The notes under the pieces are model-generated. The model made no database searches, was not told the DNA's origin, and worked only from the letters and a program-made list of their open reading frames with translations. A stretch of 64,000 nucleotides of DNA from Yersinia mollaretii ATCC 43969 (GTDB lineage Bacteria > Pseudomonadota > Gammaproteobacteria > Enterobacterales > Enterobacteriaceae): contig NZ_CP054043.1 of NCBI RefSeq assembly GCF_013282725.1, forward strand, positions 3,348,001 through 3,412,000, read 5' to 3'. Of this stretch, positions 9,319 through 19,284 are shown one piece after another; position 1 is the stretch's first letter, and every line of letters begins with the position of its first letter. Both the position numbers and the translations under genes were made by a program.

Positions 9319-10071
9319 TGTCCTGGTCTCAAATTATAATTGGTGGGGGGGCGTCTGGATAATAATAGAGTGCTATTTTAATTTCTGCAATAGCCAATTT
9401 GATTAGCATCCTCGAATTTACGTATTTTATTAGCGAAAAGTTGCTGCTTGCTACTAATAAGCGATGGCGTCTTGTTATTCACCGTGCTTTTTTTAACGTA
9501 AAAGTTCATTTTTGTCGCTAATGACCCTACACGAGAACATGATTTTCTCACTAAGTTATAAGTTTGCTTTATATCAATAAAGCAAAAATAGGCTTCTATC
9601 CATGTTGCTCTGCACAATAACGGAGCACACTGAAAATCAGGATATTGATATAGTTGCTATGGCAGATTCAGTAAGGAAAAAAAGGATGCTGTATTGGATT
9701 TGTCAGATTCTGAGAATATTTGTTATCACTATTTTACGAATAAATCATGGGAGCACATTACTTGTATCATTAATGAACCAATCGTGCGCACTGCATATCC
9801 AGCATAGCTGCTTTTTCCTCTCTAATCGGGTTAACGCTCAAACAGTGCACTTTCTCAGCATCAATATTGTGAGGTTGGTCATGTAATGTACCTGATAATA
9901 GCGAGCGGTTTCAAATGAAGGTACCTAAATTTCATTAGCCCAATCATTACTTAATATAGAAAACAGTAATATAGAGAGAGGGCGTCTGCGTCACGTAAAG
10001 TCTGAATTTATGATAAACTGCATCCACGTTGTCGTTATGACTATTTATTATACCATTGGAGTGACGGGCCC
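9319..10071. other. hns-tdk divergent intergenic region
   Basis: About 750 bp between divergent hns and tdk, AT-rich. A 94-codon plus-strand frame at 9602-9886 has no family resemblance and no ribosome site, and I do not call it. The region must contain both promoters. Confidence 0.4.
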
Positions 10072-10659
10072 ATGGCTCAGCTTTATTTCTATTACTCTGC
10101 GATGAATGCAGGGAAATCCACCGCGCTGTTACAGTCCTCTTATAACTACCAAGAGCGGGGTATGCGTACCTTGGTGTTTACGGCTGAGATAGATAACCGC
10201 TTTGGTATTGGGACTGTCAGTTCACGTATTGGTCTCTCTTCACAGGCTTTGCTTTATAATAACGCGACCTCACTATTATCCATTATCTCGACTGAGCATC
10301 AGGAAAACCCCATTCACTGTATTTTACTTGATGAATGCCAATTCTTGACCAAAGAGCAAGTTCAGGAGTTGTGTCAGGTCGTAGATGAATTGCATATCCC
10401 CGTGTTGTGCTATGGCTTGCGCACCGACTTTCTCGGCGAGCTATTTCCCGGCAGCAAATATTTGTTGTCGTGGGCTGACAAATTGGTTGAGTTAAAAACG
10501 ATTTGTCACTGTGGCCGTAAAGCGAACATGGTGTTGCGTCTGGATGCGCAGGGTAAAGCTGTGCACGATGGCGAACAGGTCGTTATTGGTGGTAACGAGA
10601 GCTACGTCTCCGTCTGCCGACGCCATTACAAAGAAGCTATTAAAGCCGCTTGTCTTTAG
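10072..10659 (+). CDS. tdk: Thymidine kinase
   Basis: 195-residue type II thymidine kinase that phosphorylates thymidine to dTMP in salvage. P-loop [14 protein letters not shown] (residues 9-22), Walker B/Asp-Glu in [10 protein letters not shown] (about 83-92), lid and substrate region [16 protein letters not shown], and zinc-ribbon [10 protein letters not shown] with a distal VCRRHY. Matches family length. It faces away from hns as in E. coli. Confidence 0.96.
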   Translation: MAQLYFYYSAMNAGKSTALLQSSYNYQERGMRTLVFTAEIDNRFGIGTVSSRIGLSSQALLYNNATSLLSIISTEHQENPIHCILLDECQFLTKEQVQELCQVVDELHIPVLCYGLRTDFLGELFPGSKYLLSWADKLVELKTICHCGRKANMVLRLDAQGKAVHDGEQVVIGGNESYVSVCRRHYKEAIKAACL

Positions 10660-10880
10660 TATTATCCTTCAATGTTAATTATCCCTCCACAGGCGCCTCA
10701 CAGGACTGTTTTTTGATGTTGTGGGGTAACTTGCCTTCTATTGCGATCATGCTACTCCGCCCAATACAGCGCCGCTCAATGCATTGTACTATTGAGATGC
10801 CAAAGGGGGAGGGGAGGTCGTTAGTGACGAGAGTCTACAAGAGGGTAAATATAATGCAGCCAAGTGTGGAGATAAAAAGA

Positions 10881-10914
10881 AACCCCCAATAGACGATGGC
10901 TATTGAGGGTTATA
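10881..10914 (-). terminator. Hairpin downstream of adhE (distal)
   Basis: AACCCCCAATAG (10881-10892) pairs with CTATTGAGGGTT (10900-10911) with one G-U equivalent. It follows the proximal hairpin on the adhE strand and also faces the end of tdk, so it may serve both. Confidence 0.6.
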
Positions 10915-10927
10915 TCTTCAGTAACTT

Positions 10928-10947
10928 ACCCCATTCGAAAATGGGGT
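10928..10947 (-). terminator. Hairpin just after adhE
   Basis: ACCCCATT (10928-10935) and AATGGGGT (10940-10947) form a perfect 8-bp stem with the stable tetraloop region CGAA. It lies 17 bp beyond the adhE stop. No long U-run follows, so it may be an RNA-stabilising hairpin paired with the distal one. Confidence 0.5.
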
Positions 10948-10963
10948 TTGCACATTAAGATTA

Positions 10964-13639
10964 TTACTTCTTGGCTTTTTTCTCTGCTTTAGGTGCTGGA
11001 GCTGCAACAGCAACTTCTTCACGGTCAAGCTCTTCGCTAAATTCGCGGCCGTAGTAAGTATCCATCAGAATCTGTTTCAGTTCAGAGATCAGCGGGTAAC
11101 GTGGGTTAGCACCGGTACACTGGTCATCAAATGCATCTTCAGACAGTTTGTCTACTTTTGCCAAGAAATCAGCTTCCTGAACGCCAGCTTCACGGATTGA
11201 AGCAGGGATGCCCAATTCAGCTTTAATTTCATCTAACCAGGTCAGCAGTTTCTGAATTTTCTGTGCGGTACGGTCGCCCGGTGCACTCAGACCCAGATGA
11301 TCTGCAATTTCAGCATAACGACGACGCGCTTGTGGGCGGTCATATTGGCTGAAAGCGGTCTGCTTAGTTGGGTTGTCATTCGCGTTGTAGCGGATAACGT
11401 TAGATATCAACATGGCGTTTGCCAGACCGTGTGGGATGTGGAACTCAGAACCCAGTTTATGGGCCATTGAGTGGCAGACACCCAAGAAGGCGTTGGCAAA
11501 TGCGATACCGGCAATGGTCGCGGCGTTGTGAACACGTTCACGAGCAACCGGGTTTTTTGCACCTTCGTTGTAGCTGGCTGGCAAGAATTCTTTCAGCAGT
11601 TTCAGCGCTTGCAGAGCCTGACCGTCAGAATATTCGTTTGCCAATACAGAGACATAAGCTTCCAGCGCATGGGTCACTGCATCCAGACCACCGAACGCGC
11701 ACAGAGACTTAGGCATATTCATAACCAGGTTGGCATCAACGATTGCCATATCTGGAGTCAATGCATAGTCAGCCAATGGATACTTCTGGCCAGTCGCGTC
11801 GTCGGTCACTACCGCGAATGGTGTCACTTCTGAACCGGTACCTGATGTGGTTGTGACCGCGATCATTTTCGCTTTCACGCCCATTTTCGGGAACTTGTAA
11901 ATACGTTTACGGATATCCATAAAGCGCAATGCCAGTTCTTCGAAGTGGGTTTCAGGGTGTTCATACATCACCCACATGATTTTTGCAGCATCCATCGGTG
12001 AACCACCACCCAGCGCGATAATCACGTCTGGTTTGAAGGAGTTCATCTGCTCTGCACCTTTGCGCACGATGCTCAGGGTAGGGTCCGCTTCCACTTCGAA
12101 GAAGACTTCAGTTTCGATACCATGAGATTTCAGTACGCTAGTGATTTGATCTGCATAACCGTTGTTGAACAGGTAGCGGTCAGTCACGATGAAGGCACGT
12201 TTTGCACCGTCAGTTGCCACTTCTTCCAACGCGATAGGCAGGGAGCCACGGCGGAAGTAAATAGATTTCGGGAGTTTATGCCACAACATGTTTTCTGCTC
12301 GCTTAGCCACAGTTTTCTTGTTGATCAAGTGTTTCGGACCGACGTTTTCAGAGATGGAGTTACCACCCCAAGAACCGCAACCCAGCGTCAGAGATGGCGC
12401 TACTTTGAAGTTATACAGGTCACCGATACCACCATGAGAGGCAGGGGTGTTGATCAGAATTCGGGCGGTTTTCATTTTATCGCCGAAATACTTAACGCGT
12501 GCAGGCTGGTTATCTTGGTCTGTATATAGGCAAGATGTATGGCCGATACCGCCCATTTCCACCAGTTTTTCTGCTTTTTCAACAGCGTCTTCAAAGCTTT
12601 TCGCACGATACATTGCCAAAGTTGGCGACAGTTTTTCGTGAGCGAATGGCTCAGATTCATCAACAACTTTAACTTCACCGATAAGAATTTTGGTGTTGCT
12701 TGGGACTTTGATGCCTGCCATTTCAGCAATTTTAGTGGCTGGCTGACCCACGATAGCCGCGTTCAGGCCACCATTTTTCAGGATGATATCCTGAACTGCT
12801 TTCAGCTCTTTACCTTGTAACAGGTAGCCGCCGTGGGATGCGAAGCGCTCGCGAACTGCGTCATAAACTGAATCAACAACAATGATGGACTGTTCTGATG
12901 CACAGATCACACCGTTATCAAAGGTTTTAGACATCAGAATCGATGCGACAACACGTTTGATATCAGCGGTTTCGTCAACAACAACCGGGGTGTTACCGGC
13001 ACCAACACCGATAGCTGGCTTACCAGAGCTGTAAGCGGCTTTAACCATGCCTGGGCCACCGGTTGCCAGAATCAAGTTAATGTCTGGGTGATGCATCAGT
13101 TGGTTAGACAGCTCGACAGTAGGCGCATCAATCCAACCGATAATATCTGCTGGCGCACCTGCGGCGATAGCGGCTTGAAGCACGATATCAGCGGCTTTAT
13201 TGGTTGCGTCTTTAGCTCGTGGATGTGGCGAGAATACGATACCGTTGCGGGTCTTCAGGCTAATCAACGCCTTGAAGATAGCGGTAGAAGTTGGGTTAGT
13301 CGTTGGTACGATACCGCAGATTAAGCCAATAGGCTCAGCGATAGTAATCGTACCAAAGGTCTTATCTTCTTCCAGAATGCCACACGTTTTTTCATCTTTG
13401 TAAGCATTGTAAATGTATTCAGAAGCAAAGTGGTTTTTGATCACTTTATCTTCCACTATACCCATGCCTGATTCTTCTACAGCCAATTTGGCTAAGGGAA
13501 TACGGGCATCTGCTGCAGCTAGAGCTGCGGCGCGGAAGATTTTATCAACCTGCTCTTGAGTGAAGTTGGCATACTCGCGCTGGGCTTTCTTGACGCGTGC
13601 TACTAGCTCGTTAAGTTCAGCGACATTCGTTACAGCCAT
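10964..13639 (-). CDS. adhE: Bifunctional aldehyde/alcohol dehydrogenase AdhE
   Basis: 891-residue fermentative enzyme that converts acetyl-CoA to acetaldehyde and then ethanol, oxidising two NADH. It forms long helical spirosomes in the cytoplasm. The N-terminal CoA-acylating aldehyde dehydrogenase (about 1-440) has catalytic Cys in FDNGVICASEQS and GVGAGNTPVVVD. The C-terminal iron alcohol dehydrogenase (about 450-865) has GGGSPMDAAK, FGGLDAVTHALEAY and GVCHSMAHKLGSEFHIPHG, which supply the Asp/His iron ligands. The tail is Lys/Ala-rich. AGGAGAG precedes the ATG. A long upstream region with a CRP/FNR-like palindrome suggests the usual redox control. Confidence 0.97.
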   Translation of the reverse strand: MAVTNVAELNELVARVKKAQREYANFTQEQVDKIFRAAALAAADARIPLAKLAVEESGMGIVEDKVIKNHFASEYIYNAYKDEKTCGILEEDKTFGTITIAEPIGLICGIVPTTNPTSTAIFKALISLKTRNGIVFSPHPRAKDATNKAADIVLQAAIAAGAPADIIGWIDAPTVELSNQLMHHPDINLILATGGPGMVKAAYSSGKPAIGVGAGNTPVVVDETADIKRVVASILMSKTFDNGVICASEQSIIVVDSVYDAVRERFASHGGYLLQGKELKAVQDIILKNGGLNAAIVGQPATKIAEMAGIKVPSNTKILIGEVKVVDESEPFAHEKLSPTLAMYRAKSFEDAVEKAEKLVEMGGIGHTSCLYTDQDNQPARVKYFGDKMKTARILINTPASHGGIGDLYNFKVAPSLTLGCGSWGGNSISENVGPKHLINKKTVAKRAENMLWHKLPKSIYFRRGSLPIALEEVATDGAKRAFIVTDRYLFNNGYADQITSVLKSHGIETEVFFEVEADPTLSIVRKGAEQMNSFKPDVIIALGGGSPMDAAKIMWVMYEHPETHFEELALRFMDIRKRIYKFPKMGVKAKMIAVTTTSGTGSEVTPFAVVTDDATGQKYPLADYALTPDMAIVDANLVMNMPKSLCAFGGLDAVTHALEAYVSVLANEYSDGQALQALKLLKEFLPASYNEGAKNPVARERVHNAATIAGIAFANAFLGVCHSMAHKLGSEFHIPHGLANAMLISNVIRYNANDNPTKQTAFSQYDRPQARRRYAEIADHLGLSAPGDRTAQKIQKLLTWLDEIKAELGIPASIREAGVQEADFLAKVDKLSEDAFDDQCTGANPRYPLISELKQILMDTYYGREFSEELDREEVAVAAPAPKAEKKAKK

Positions 13640-14337
13640 AATGCTCTCCTGATAATGTTAAACTCTTTTAGTAAATGAGCTGTTGAAGCAACTAGTATAG
13701 ACAGGCTCTAGCATGCTGTACTCACAAATAGAGATAGTTTTTATAGCTTACTTTCTCATTCTCACCGCTGATTTACTGAAAGAGCTTTTTTGTTCACTAG
13801 GAATATATGTAGAGGATAGAATTCTTTTTTCAACCTTAGCTCTATTTCCTGATGGTGTTGTTCTCTACCACTGCTCAGAGCTTAACTATTCTTAGGTATG
13901 ATTTTCGTGATTTAAATCACAAAATCGTCAAGCTGACACCATTCAGCTATTATTTGTTGAGAGTAATTATCATTTGTACTGGTGGATTGATAATTCATGA
14001 CGTTAAAGCATCATTAATAGCACAGGGCATTAACAATAATTGCCATTTTATGCGGCAAAGTTTCATCGCCTATAAATGCTGGTTTATTCCATGGATTACT
14101 GTGACTAATTCTATTACATTAGCGCGCATATCTACTGGGGTGTTGCCTTAAGGGTTATTTTCAGTGGAAAGAGCTGCAGTTAGGGGCTGGAATTATGTAG
14201 GCTGGCGTCTGCACATTGGCGATAACTTTTACGCCGCAAATTTTCTACGCTTGAGCCGTAAAGTGTGTTGTCTTGGGCATTAGCGATAATGGCCTATTAT
14301 CTGTGATGTATTTATCAGCAATTGCGCGGAGTGATGT
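13640..14337. other. adhE-ychE divergent regulatory region
   Basis: About 700 bp. It holds the long upstream region of adhE, with a CRP/FNR-like palindrome at 13906-13921, and the ychE promoter. No gene is recognised. Confidence 0.4.
13906..13921. promoter_or_regulatory. CRP/FNR-like palindrome upstream of adhE
   Basis: CGTGATTTAAATCACA fits the CRP consensus in 9 of 10 conserved bases. Its core GTGAT-TTAA-ATCAC also resembles an FNR site (TTGAT-N4-ATCAA, 8 of 10). It lies about 270 bp before the adhE start codon. Direct sight of the palindrome; the regulator is inferred. Confidence 0.45.
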
Positions 14338-14982
14338 GTGAGTCAATCACTGTTGGACCTTTCAGGTTACATCAAGTTTTTTGTTGGCTTATTTGCCTTG
14401 GTTAACCCGGTAGGTATTTTGCCGGTATTTATCAGTATGACCAGCTATCAGGCCCCGGCAGGGCGGGATAAAACCAACCTGACGGCAAACCTCTCGGTCG
14501 CCATTATCTTGTGGATCTCTCTGTTCTTGGGGGACGCCATCCTGAAAATATTCGGCATATCTATTGATTCATTCCGTATCGCGGGTGGGATTCTGGTCGT
14601 CAGCATTGCGATGTCGATGATTAGCGGAAAACTCGGAGAAGATAAACAGAACAAGCAGGAAAAAACTGAAACTGCGGTTCGTGAAAGTATTGGTGTGGTT
14701 CCGCTGGCGTTGCCATTAATGGCCGGGCCGGGTGCGATCAGTTCAACTATTGTCTGGAGTTCTCGTTATCACAGTTGGCAGAATTTACTGGGGTTGACTG
14801 TCGCTGTTGCCTTATTCGCGTTTTGTTGCTGGCTATTATTCCGTGCCGCGCCACTTTTAGTGCGATTGTTAGGGCAAACTGGCATTAACGTCATAACCCG
14901 TATTATGGGTTTACTATTGATGGCCTTGGGGATCGAATTTATTGTCACAGGAATCAAAGCGCTGTTCCCCGGACTGCTTTAA
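14338..14982 (+). CDS. ychE: MarC-family inner membrane protein YchE (GTG start)
   Basis: 214-residue MarC/YchE integral membrane protein with about six hydrophobic segments (KFFVGLFALVNPVGILPVFI, ILWISLFLGDAIL, IAGGILVVSIAMSMI, VVPLALPLMAGPGAIS, LLGLTVAVALFAF, MGLLLMALGIEFIVTG). The GTG at 14338 has GGAG about 6 nt upstream and gives the family length. The physiological role of this family is not settled. It lies between adhE and opp as in E. coli. Confidence 0.93.
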   Translation: MSQSLLDLSGYIKFFVGLFALVNPVGILPVFISMTSYQAPAGRDKTNLTANLSVAIILWISLFLGDAILKIFGISIDSFRIAGGILVVSIAMSMISGKLGEDKQNKQEKTETAVRESIGVVPLALPLMAGPGAISSTIVWSSRYHSWQNLLGLTVAVALFAFCCWLLFRAAPLLVRLLGQTGINVITRIMGLLLMALGIEFIVTGIKALFPGLL

Positions 14983-15022
14983 TTCCTCTATCCCATCCCC
15001 CTATCCCAATTGATGATAGTTG

Positions 15023-15060
15023 AAAGGTCGCTTGGTTATTACCGGCGACCTTTTTCTTTT
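15023..15060 (+). terminator. Rho-independent terminator of ychE
   Basis: AAAGGTCGC (15023-15031) and GCGACCTTT (15045-15053) pair perfectly and run into TTTTTCTTTT. Classic intrinsic terminator. Confidence 0.85.
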
Positions 15061-15065
15061 GTCTA

Positions 15066-15714
15066 ATCATGGTATTCAAATGGTTAAGCATTATTTTGGT
15101 GCAAATAATGGATGAATTTCATTCTATTGCACTCAAATGTTGCATTAATACCCATTCTGCATTAATAATTTGGCTTAAGGCGTATTTCCTCGTCTTTCAT
15201 AATAACGCTATGGGCCTGCCGATTAAAATAACTGCGCTATTTGTTGTTAAAATGCTCACATCATTCTGTAGGGCTTGTGCTGAATTTATCTAGATGTTAT
15301 TAGTGATTACATCCCAATGAGTAGGGGTTTATTCTGGCAGCAGTGCTAATGTTAACTTTATGTGTCTTTCGTCAGGTTTGTAACTTCTTTTTCGCCATGA
15401 AGTTAAAGCCAATTCAAATTAAATTTAATAAAATCAATGTTTTGAGCTTTTAAAAAAGCGTAAATACAAAGGGTGAATATCGTTAGTCATTCACTAGAAA
15501 AGAGAATTGCTTAACATTTCTGTAAAATTTATTGGCGTCAGATTTCGGCATCTGTTAGCTTTCGGTCAACTTTCTGATGAGAGACTTCTTGTTTTTTCAA
15601 CGAAACTGAACCGTAATTTTGATTTTTGGAATAGTTATTGCTAGTCGTTGTGGGCGGCAGATTAACGCAAACCTTGAGAAAAACATCACAAATCTCATAA
15701 AAGGGCGGTTAGAA
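15066..15714. other. Upstream region of oppA1
   Basis: About 650 bp of AT-rich DNA before the first oppA. No gene or strong hairpin is recognised. It should hold the main opp promoter; in E. coli the oppA leader is a target of the GcvB small RNA, but I did not locate a clear match here. Confidence 0.4.
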
Positions 15715-17352
15715 ATGCAAATAAAGTTTAAGCAACGACCACTGGCAATAATTAGCACTCTTCTGGGTTTATCTTTCTCAGCGGTATCAATCGCGGCAGT
15801 CGTTCCCACTGGTGAGACATTAGCGATAGATCAGAGTATTACCATTAATAATGGGACTGAAGTTGCCTCTTTAGATCCACATAAGGTTGAGGGCAATCCT
15901 GAAACTAATATTATCCTGAATTTATTAGAAGGGCTGGTGAGTAATGATGCCAATGGCCATATTATTCCAGCCGTTGCTACCCACTGGGATAATGACGGGT
16001 ATAAAATTTGGACATTCCATCTACGTGATGGGGCGGTCTGGAGTGATGGTTCGCCGGTCACTGCGCAGGATTTTGTCTATAGCTGGCAGCGTTTGGCTGA
16101 TCCTAAAATAGGGTCACCCTATGCCAGTTATTTGCAGTATGCCCAGATTGAGAATGTTGACGAGGTGCTAAAAGGCACCAAGAAGCCAGATGAATTAGGT
16201 GTTAAGGCATTAGACGCTAAAACGTTGCAGGTCACACTTACCGAACCCGTTCCCTATTTTATCAGCATGTTGTCGCATACCTCAATGAAACCAGTTAAGC
16301 GTGACGTTATTGAAAAATATGGGGATAAATGGACGCTCCCACAGAACTTTGTTGGCAATGGCGCTTTTAAGTTGAAAGACTGGGTGGTAAACGAGCGTAT
16401 TGTGCTTGAACGCAGTCCGACGTACTGGAATAACAAAGAAACGGTGATTAATAAGGCAACTTTCTTGCCGATAACCTCCGAAGTCAGCGATATTAATCGC
16501 TACCGCAGCGGTGAAATTGATATAACCAACAGTGCGATACCGCCTAATCTGTTTGCCAAAATGAAAAAAGACCTGCCATCGCAGGTTCATGTCAGCCCGT
16601 ACCTTTGCACCTTCTATTACGAAATTAATAATCAAAAAGCGCCATTTACCGACTCAAGAGTTCGAGCGGCAATCAAATTAACGTTGGATCGCGACATTAT
16701 CGCGACCAAAATTATGGGGCAAGGGCAGATCCCTGCTTATGGTTTCACCCCAACATTTACTGACGGCGGTGATTTTGCATTACCCGAGTGGGCAAACTGG
16801 CCGCAAGAAAAACGCAATGCTGAGGCTAAGAAACTGCTCGCTGAAGCGGGTTATAACGCAGAAAATCCATTGAAGTTTACTTTGCTGTACAACACCTCAG
16901 ATCAGAATAAGCAACAAGCTATTGCTGCGGCTTCTATGTGGCAAAAGAATCTGGGTGCGACCGTCACCTTACAGAACCAAGAGTGGAAAACATCGTTAGA
17001 GAGCCGTCACCAAGGCCAGTTTGATGTTGCCAGAGCCACTTGGTGTGGTGACTATAATGAACCGACCGCTTTTTTAAATATGTTGCTATCCGATAGCAGC
17101 AATAATACGTTTTTTTATAAAAGCCCTGAGTTTGATGCCCTATTAGCAAAAGCGCTGGTGGTTTCAGATGCCAAAGCGCGAACGGCGTTATATCAACAGG
17201 CTGAGAATTTACTGGATAAAGATTCTGCCATGGTGCCCGTTTACTACCGCGTCAGTGTCCGCCTTATTCGGCCAACAGTAGGGGGATTCACTGGTAAAGA
17301 CCCACAAGATTTAACGGATTTAAAAAATCTTTATATCCGTAAGTTGCAGTAG
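15715..17352 (+). CDS. oppA: Oligopeptide-binding protein OppA, paralogue 1
   Basis: 545-residue periplasmic solute-binding protein for the Opp transporter. The start is ATG 15715 (MQIKFKQRPLAIIS), which gives a clean signal peptide ending in SIAA; an upstream in-frame start would bury the signal. Typical SBP family 5 sequence: GTEVASLDPHKVEG at the mature N-terminus, TFHLRDGAVWSDGSPVTAQD, FVGNGAFKLKDW, YYEINNQKAPF. Highly similar along its length to the second OppA at 17562, so the two arose by tandem duplication. Whether they differ in peptide preference cannot be read from sequence. Confidence 0.93.
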   Translation: MQIKFKQRPLAIISTLLGLSFSAVSIAAVVPTGETLAIDQSITINNGTEVASLDPHKVEGNPETNIILNLLEGLVSNDANGHIIPAVATHWDNDGYKIWTFHLRDGAVWSDGSPVTAQDFVYSWQRLADPKIGSPYASYLQYAQIENVDEVLKGTKKPDELGVKALDAKTLQVTLTEPVPYFISMLSHTSMKPVKRDVIEKYGDKWTLPQNFVGNGAFKLKDWVVNERIVLERSPTYWNNKETVINKATFLPITSEVSDINRYRSGEIDITNSAIPPNLFAKMKKDLPSQVHVSPYLCTFYYEINNQKAPFTDSRVRAAIKLTLDRDIIATKIMGQGQIPAYGFTPTFTDGGDFALPEWANWPQEKRNAEAKKLLAEAGYNAENPLKFTLLYNTSDQNKQQAIAAASMWQKNLGATVTLQNQEWKTSLESRHQGQFDVARATWCGDYNEPTAFLNMLLSDSSNNTFFYKSPEFDALLAKALVVSDAKARTALYQQAENLLDKDSAMVPVYYRVSVRLIRPTVGGFTGKDPQDLTDLKNLYIRKLQ

Positions 17353-17449
17353 TCAGAAATAGAGCGGTAGACGTATTAGGTCAACAGACCGAGTAATAGG
17401 ATGTATTGCACAGAATGGTTTTCAGCCTGATGCTAATACATATGGGGGT

Positions 17450-17485
17450 CTTACATTGCCGGATTCGTTCCCCGGATGATGTAAG
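17450..17485 (+). promoter_or_regulatory. Hairpin in the oppA1-oppA2 spacer
   Basis: CTTACAT (17450-17456) pairs with ATGTAAG (17479-17485), with a further CCGG/CCGG pairing inside. No T-run follows, so it is more likely a leader structure of oppA2 than a terminator. Confidence 0.4.
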
Positions 17486-17513
17486 TTAAAAATACCTTTT
17501 AAAGGTGAAGCTT

Positions 17514-17528
17514 GCCCAGTCACTGGGC
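17514..17528 (+). promoter_or_regulatory. Palindrome in the oppA2 leader
   Basis: GCCCAGT-C-ACTGGGC is a perfect 7-bp inverted repeat centred about 40 bp before the oppA2 ATG. It may be a leader hairpin or an operator. Confidence 0.4.
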
Positions 17529-17561
17529 GATGCAATAATAAAAACTGGAGTGGATATAAGC

Positions 17562-19199
17562 ATGACCAACATCACGAAGAAAAGTATCCTGGCCGCAGGT
17601 ATTGTCGCTGCCTTAGGTATGATGGTTGTCGGAAATAGTTTTGCCGCCAATGTGCCAGCTGGCGTACAACTGGCCGAGAAGCAAGTTTTAGTCCGTAATA
17701 ATGGTTCTGAACCTCAGTCACTGGACCCACATAAAATTGAAGGTGTGCCAGAATCAAATATCTCACGCGATTTGTTGGAAGGGTTGGTTATTAACGATCC
17801 GAACGGCAAAATTCTGCCGGGTGTGGCAGAAAGCTGGGACAATAAAGACTTTAAAGTCTGGACTTTCCATCTTCGTAAAGATGCAAAATGGTCAAATGGC
17901 GACCCTGTAACAGCACAAGATTTTGTTTATAGCTGGCAGCGTTTGTCTGATCCTAAAACGGTTTCTCCTTATGCAAGCTATGTTCAATATGCGCATATCG
18001 CGAATATCGACGATATTATTACCGGCAAAAAATCACCTGACACTTTGGGTGTCAAAGCCTTGGATGATCATACGCTGGAAGTGACGCTGACCGAGCCAGT
18101 TCCCTATTTGGATAAACTGTTAGCACACCCATCCATGTCTCCGGTTAATAAAACCGTGGTAGAGAAGTTTGGTGAGAAGTGGACTCAGCCACAGAACTTT
18201 GTTGGCAATGGTGCTTATAAGTTGAAAGATTGGGTGGTTAACGAACGTATTGTGTTAGAGCGCAGCCCAACCTATTGGGACAACGCGAAAACAGTCATTA
18301 ATCAAGTAACTTACCTGCCAATCTCTTCTGAAGTGACTGACGTCAATCGCTATCGCAGCGGTGAAATCGACATGACTTATAACAACATGCCGATCGAGTT
18401 ATTCCAGAAACTGAAAAAAGAGATCCCGCAAGAAGTACATGTTGACCCTTACCTGTGCACCTATTACTACGAAATCAACAACCAAAAAGCGCCATTTACT
18501 GATGCTCGCGTTCGTGAAGCACTGAAGCTAGGTATGGATCGCGATATCATCGTGAATAAAGTGAAAAACCAAGGTGACTTGCCGGCTTATGGTTTCACCC
18601 CACCGTACACCAGTGGTGCCGAACTGACTCCGCCGGAGTGGTTTAGCTGGACACAAGAAAAACGCAATGAAGTGGCTAAGAAGTTACTGGCAGAAGCCGG
18701 TTACACTAAAGATAAGCCGCTGACATTCAACTTGTTATACAACACATCTGATCTGCACAAGAAGCTGGCAATTGCTGCGGCATCCATCTGGAAGAAGAAT
18801 TTGGGTGTTGACGTTAAATTGGAAAATCAGGAGTGGAAAACCTTCCTGGATACCCGCCATCAAGGGACTTTCGATGTTGCCCGTGCCGGCTGGTGTGCTG
18901 ACTATAATGAACCCTCTTCATTCCTGAACATGATGCTCTCTGACAGCAGTAATAACACCGTGCACTATAAAAGCCCGGCGTTTGATAAGCTGATGGGGGA
19001 TACGCTGAAAGTTAAATCTGAGAAAGAGCGTGCTGGTTTGTACCAACAAGCAGAAGTATTGCTCGATAAAGACTCTGCGATTGTACCGCTGTTCTATTAC
19101 GTGAATGCCCGTTTAGTGAAACCTTATGTCGGTGGTTATACCGGTAAAGATCCACTGGATAATATGCACGTTAAAGATCTTTATATTATCAAGCACTAA
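17562..19199 (+). CDS. oppA: Oligopeptide-binding protein OppA, paralogue 2
   Basis: 545-residue periplasmic oligopeptide-binding protein. The ATG at 17562 (MTNITKKSILAAGIVAALG) starts the signal peptide, which ends at NSFAA; an in-frame upstream start would add 19 non-signal residues. GGAG lies 11 nt upstream. Same motifs as paralogue 1 (NNGSEPQSLDPHKIEGVPES, FVGNGAYKLKDWVVNERIV, YYEINNQKAPFTDARVREAL) and closer to E. coli OppA in signal peptide and C-terminus. It directly precedes oppB and is probably the main binding protein of the transporter. Confidence 0.95.
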   Translation: MTNITKKSILAAGIVAALGMMVVGNSFAANVPAGVQLAEKQVLVRNNGSEPQSLDPHKIEGVPESNISRDLLEGLVINDPNGKILPGVAESWDNKDFKVWTFHLRKDAKWSNGDPVTAQDFVYSWQRLSDPKTVSPYASYVQYAHIANIDDIITGKKSPDTLGVKALDDHTLEVTLTEPVPYLDKLLAHPSMSPVNKTVVEKFGEKWTQPQNFVGNGAYKLKDWVVNERIVLERSPTYWDNAKTVINQVTYLPISSEVTDVNRYRSGEIDMTYNNMPIELFQKLKKEIPQEVHVDPYLCTYYYEINNQKAPFTDARVREALKLGMDRDIIVNKVKNQGDLPAYGFTPPYTSGAELTPPEWFSWTQEKRNEVAKKLLAEAGYTKDKPLTFNLLYNTSDLHKKLAIAAASIWKKNLGVDVKLENQEWKTFLDTRHQGTFDVARAGWCADYNEPSSFLNMMLSDSSNNTVHYKSPAFDKLMGDTLKVKSEKERAGLYQQAEVLLDKDSAIVPLFYYVNARLVKPYVGGYTGKDPLDNMHVKDLYIIKH

Positions 19200-19205
19200 T
19201 ATCTT

Positions 19206-19240
19206 AAGGGCAGCCGCAAAACGTGTGTGCTGCCCTTATT
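19206..19240 (+). terminator. oppA2-oppB intercistronic attenuating hairpin
   Basis: AAGGGCAGC (19206-19214) pairs perfectly with GCTGCCCTT (19229-19237) and is followed by a weak T-stretch. It lies between the abundant binding protein and the membrane components. This suits partial termination or 3'-end protection, which would keep OppA in excess (inference). Confidence 0.65.
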
Positions 19241-19284
19241 GCTTTGAAATATAAAGTCGCAGTAAGAGGCTAAAGGTACAGGCA

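Noticed and set aside
9602..9886. 94-codon plus-strand frame between hns and tdk
   Set aside because: No ribosome site, no family resemblance; expected by chance in AT-rich spacer DNA.
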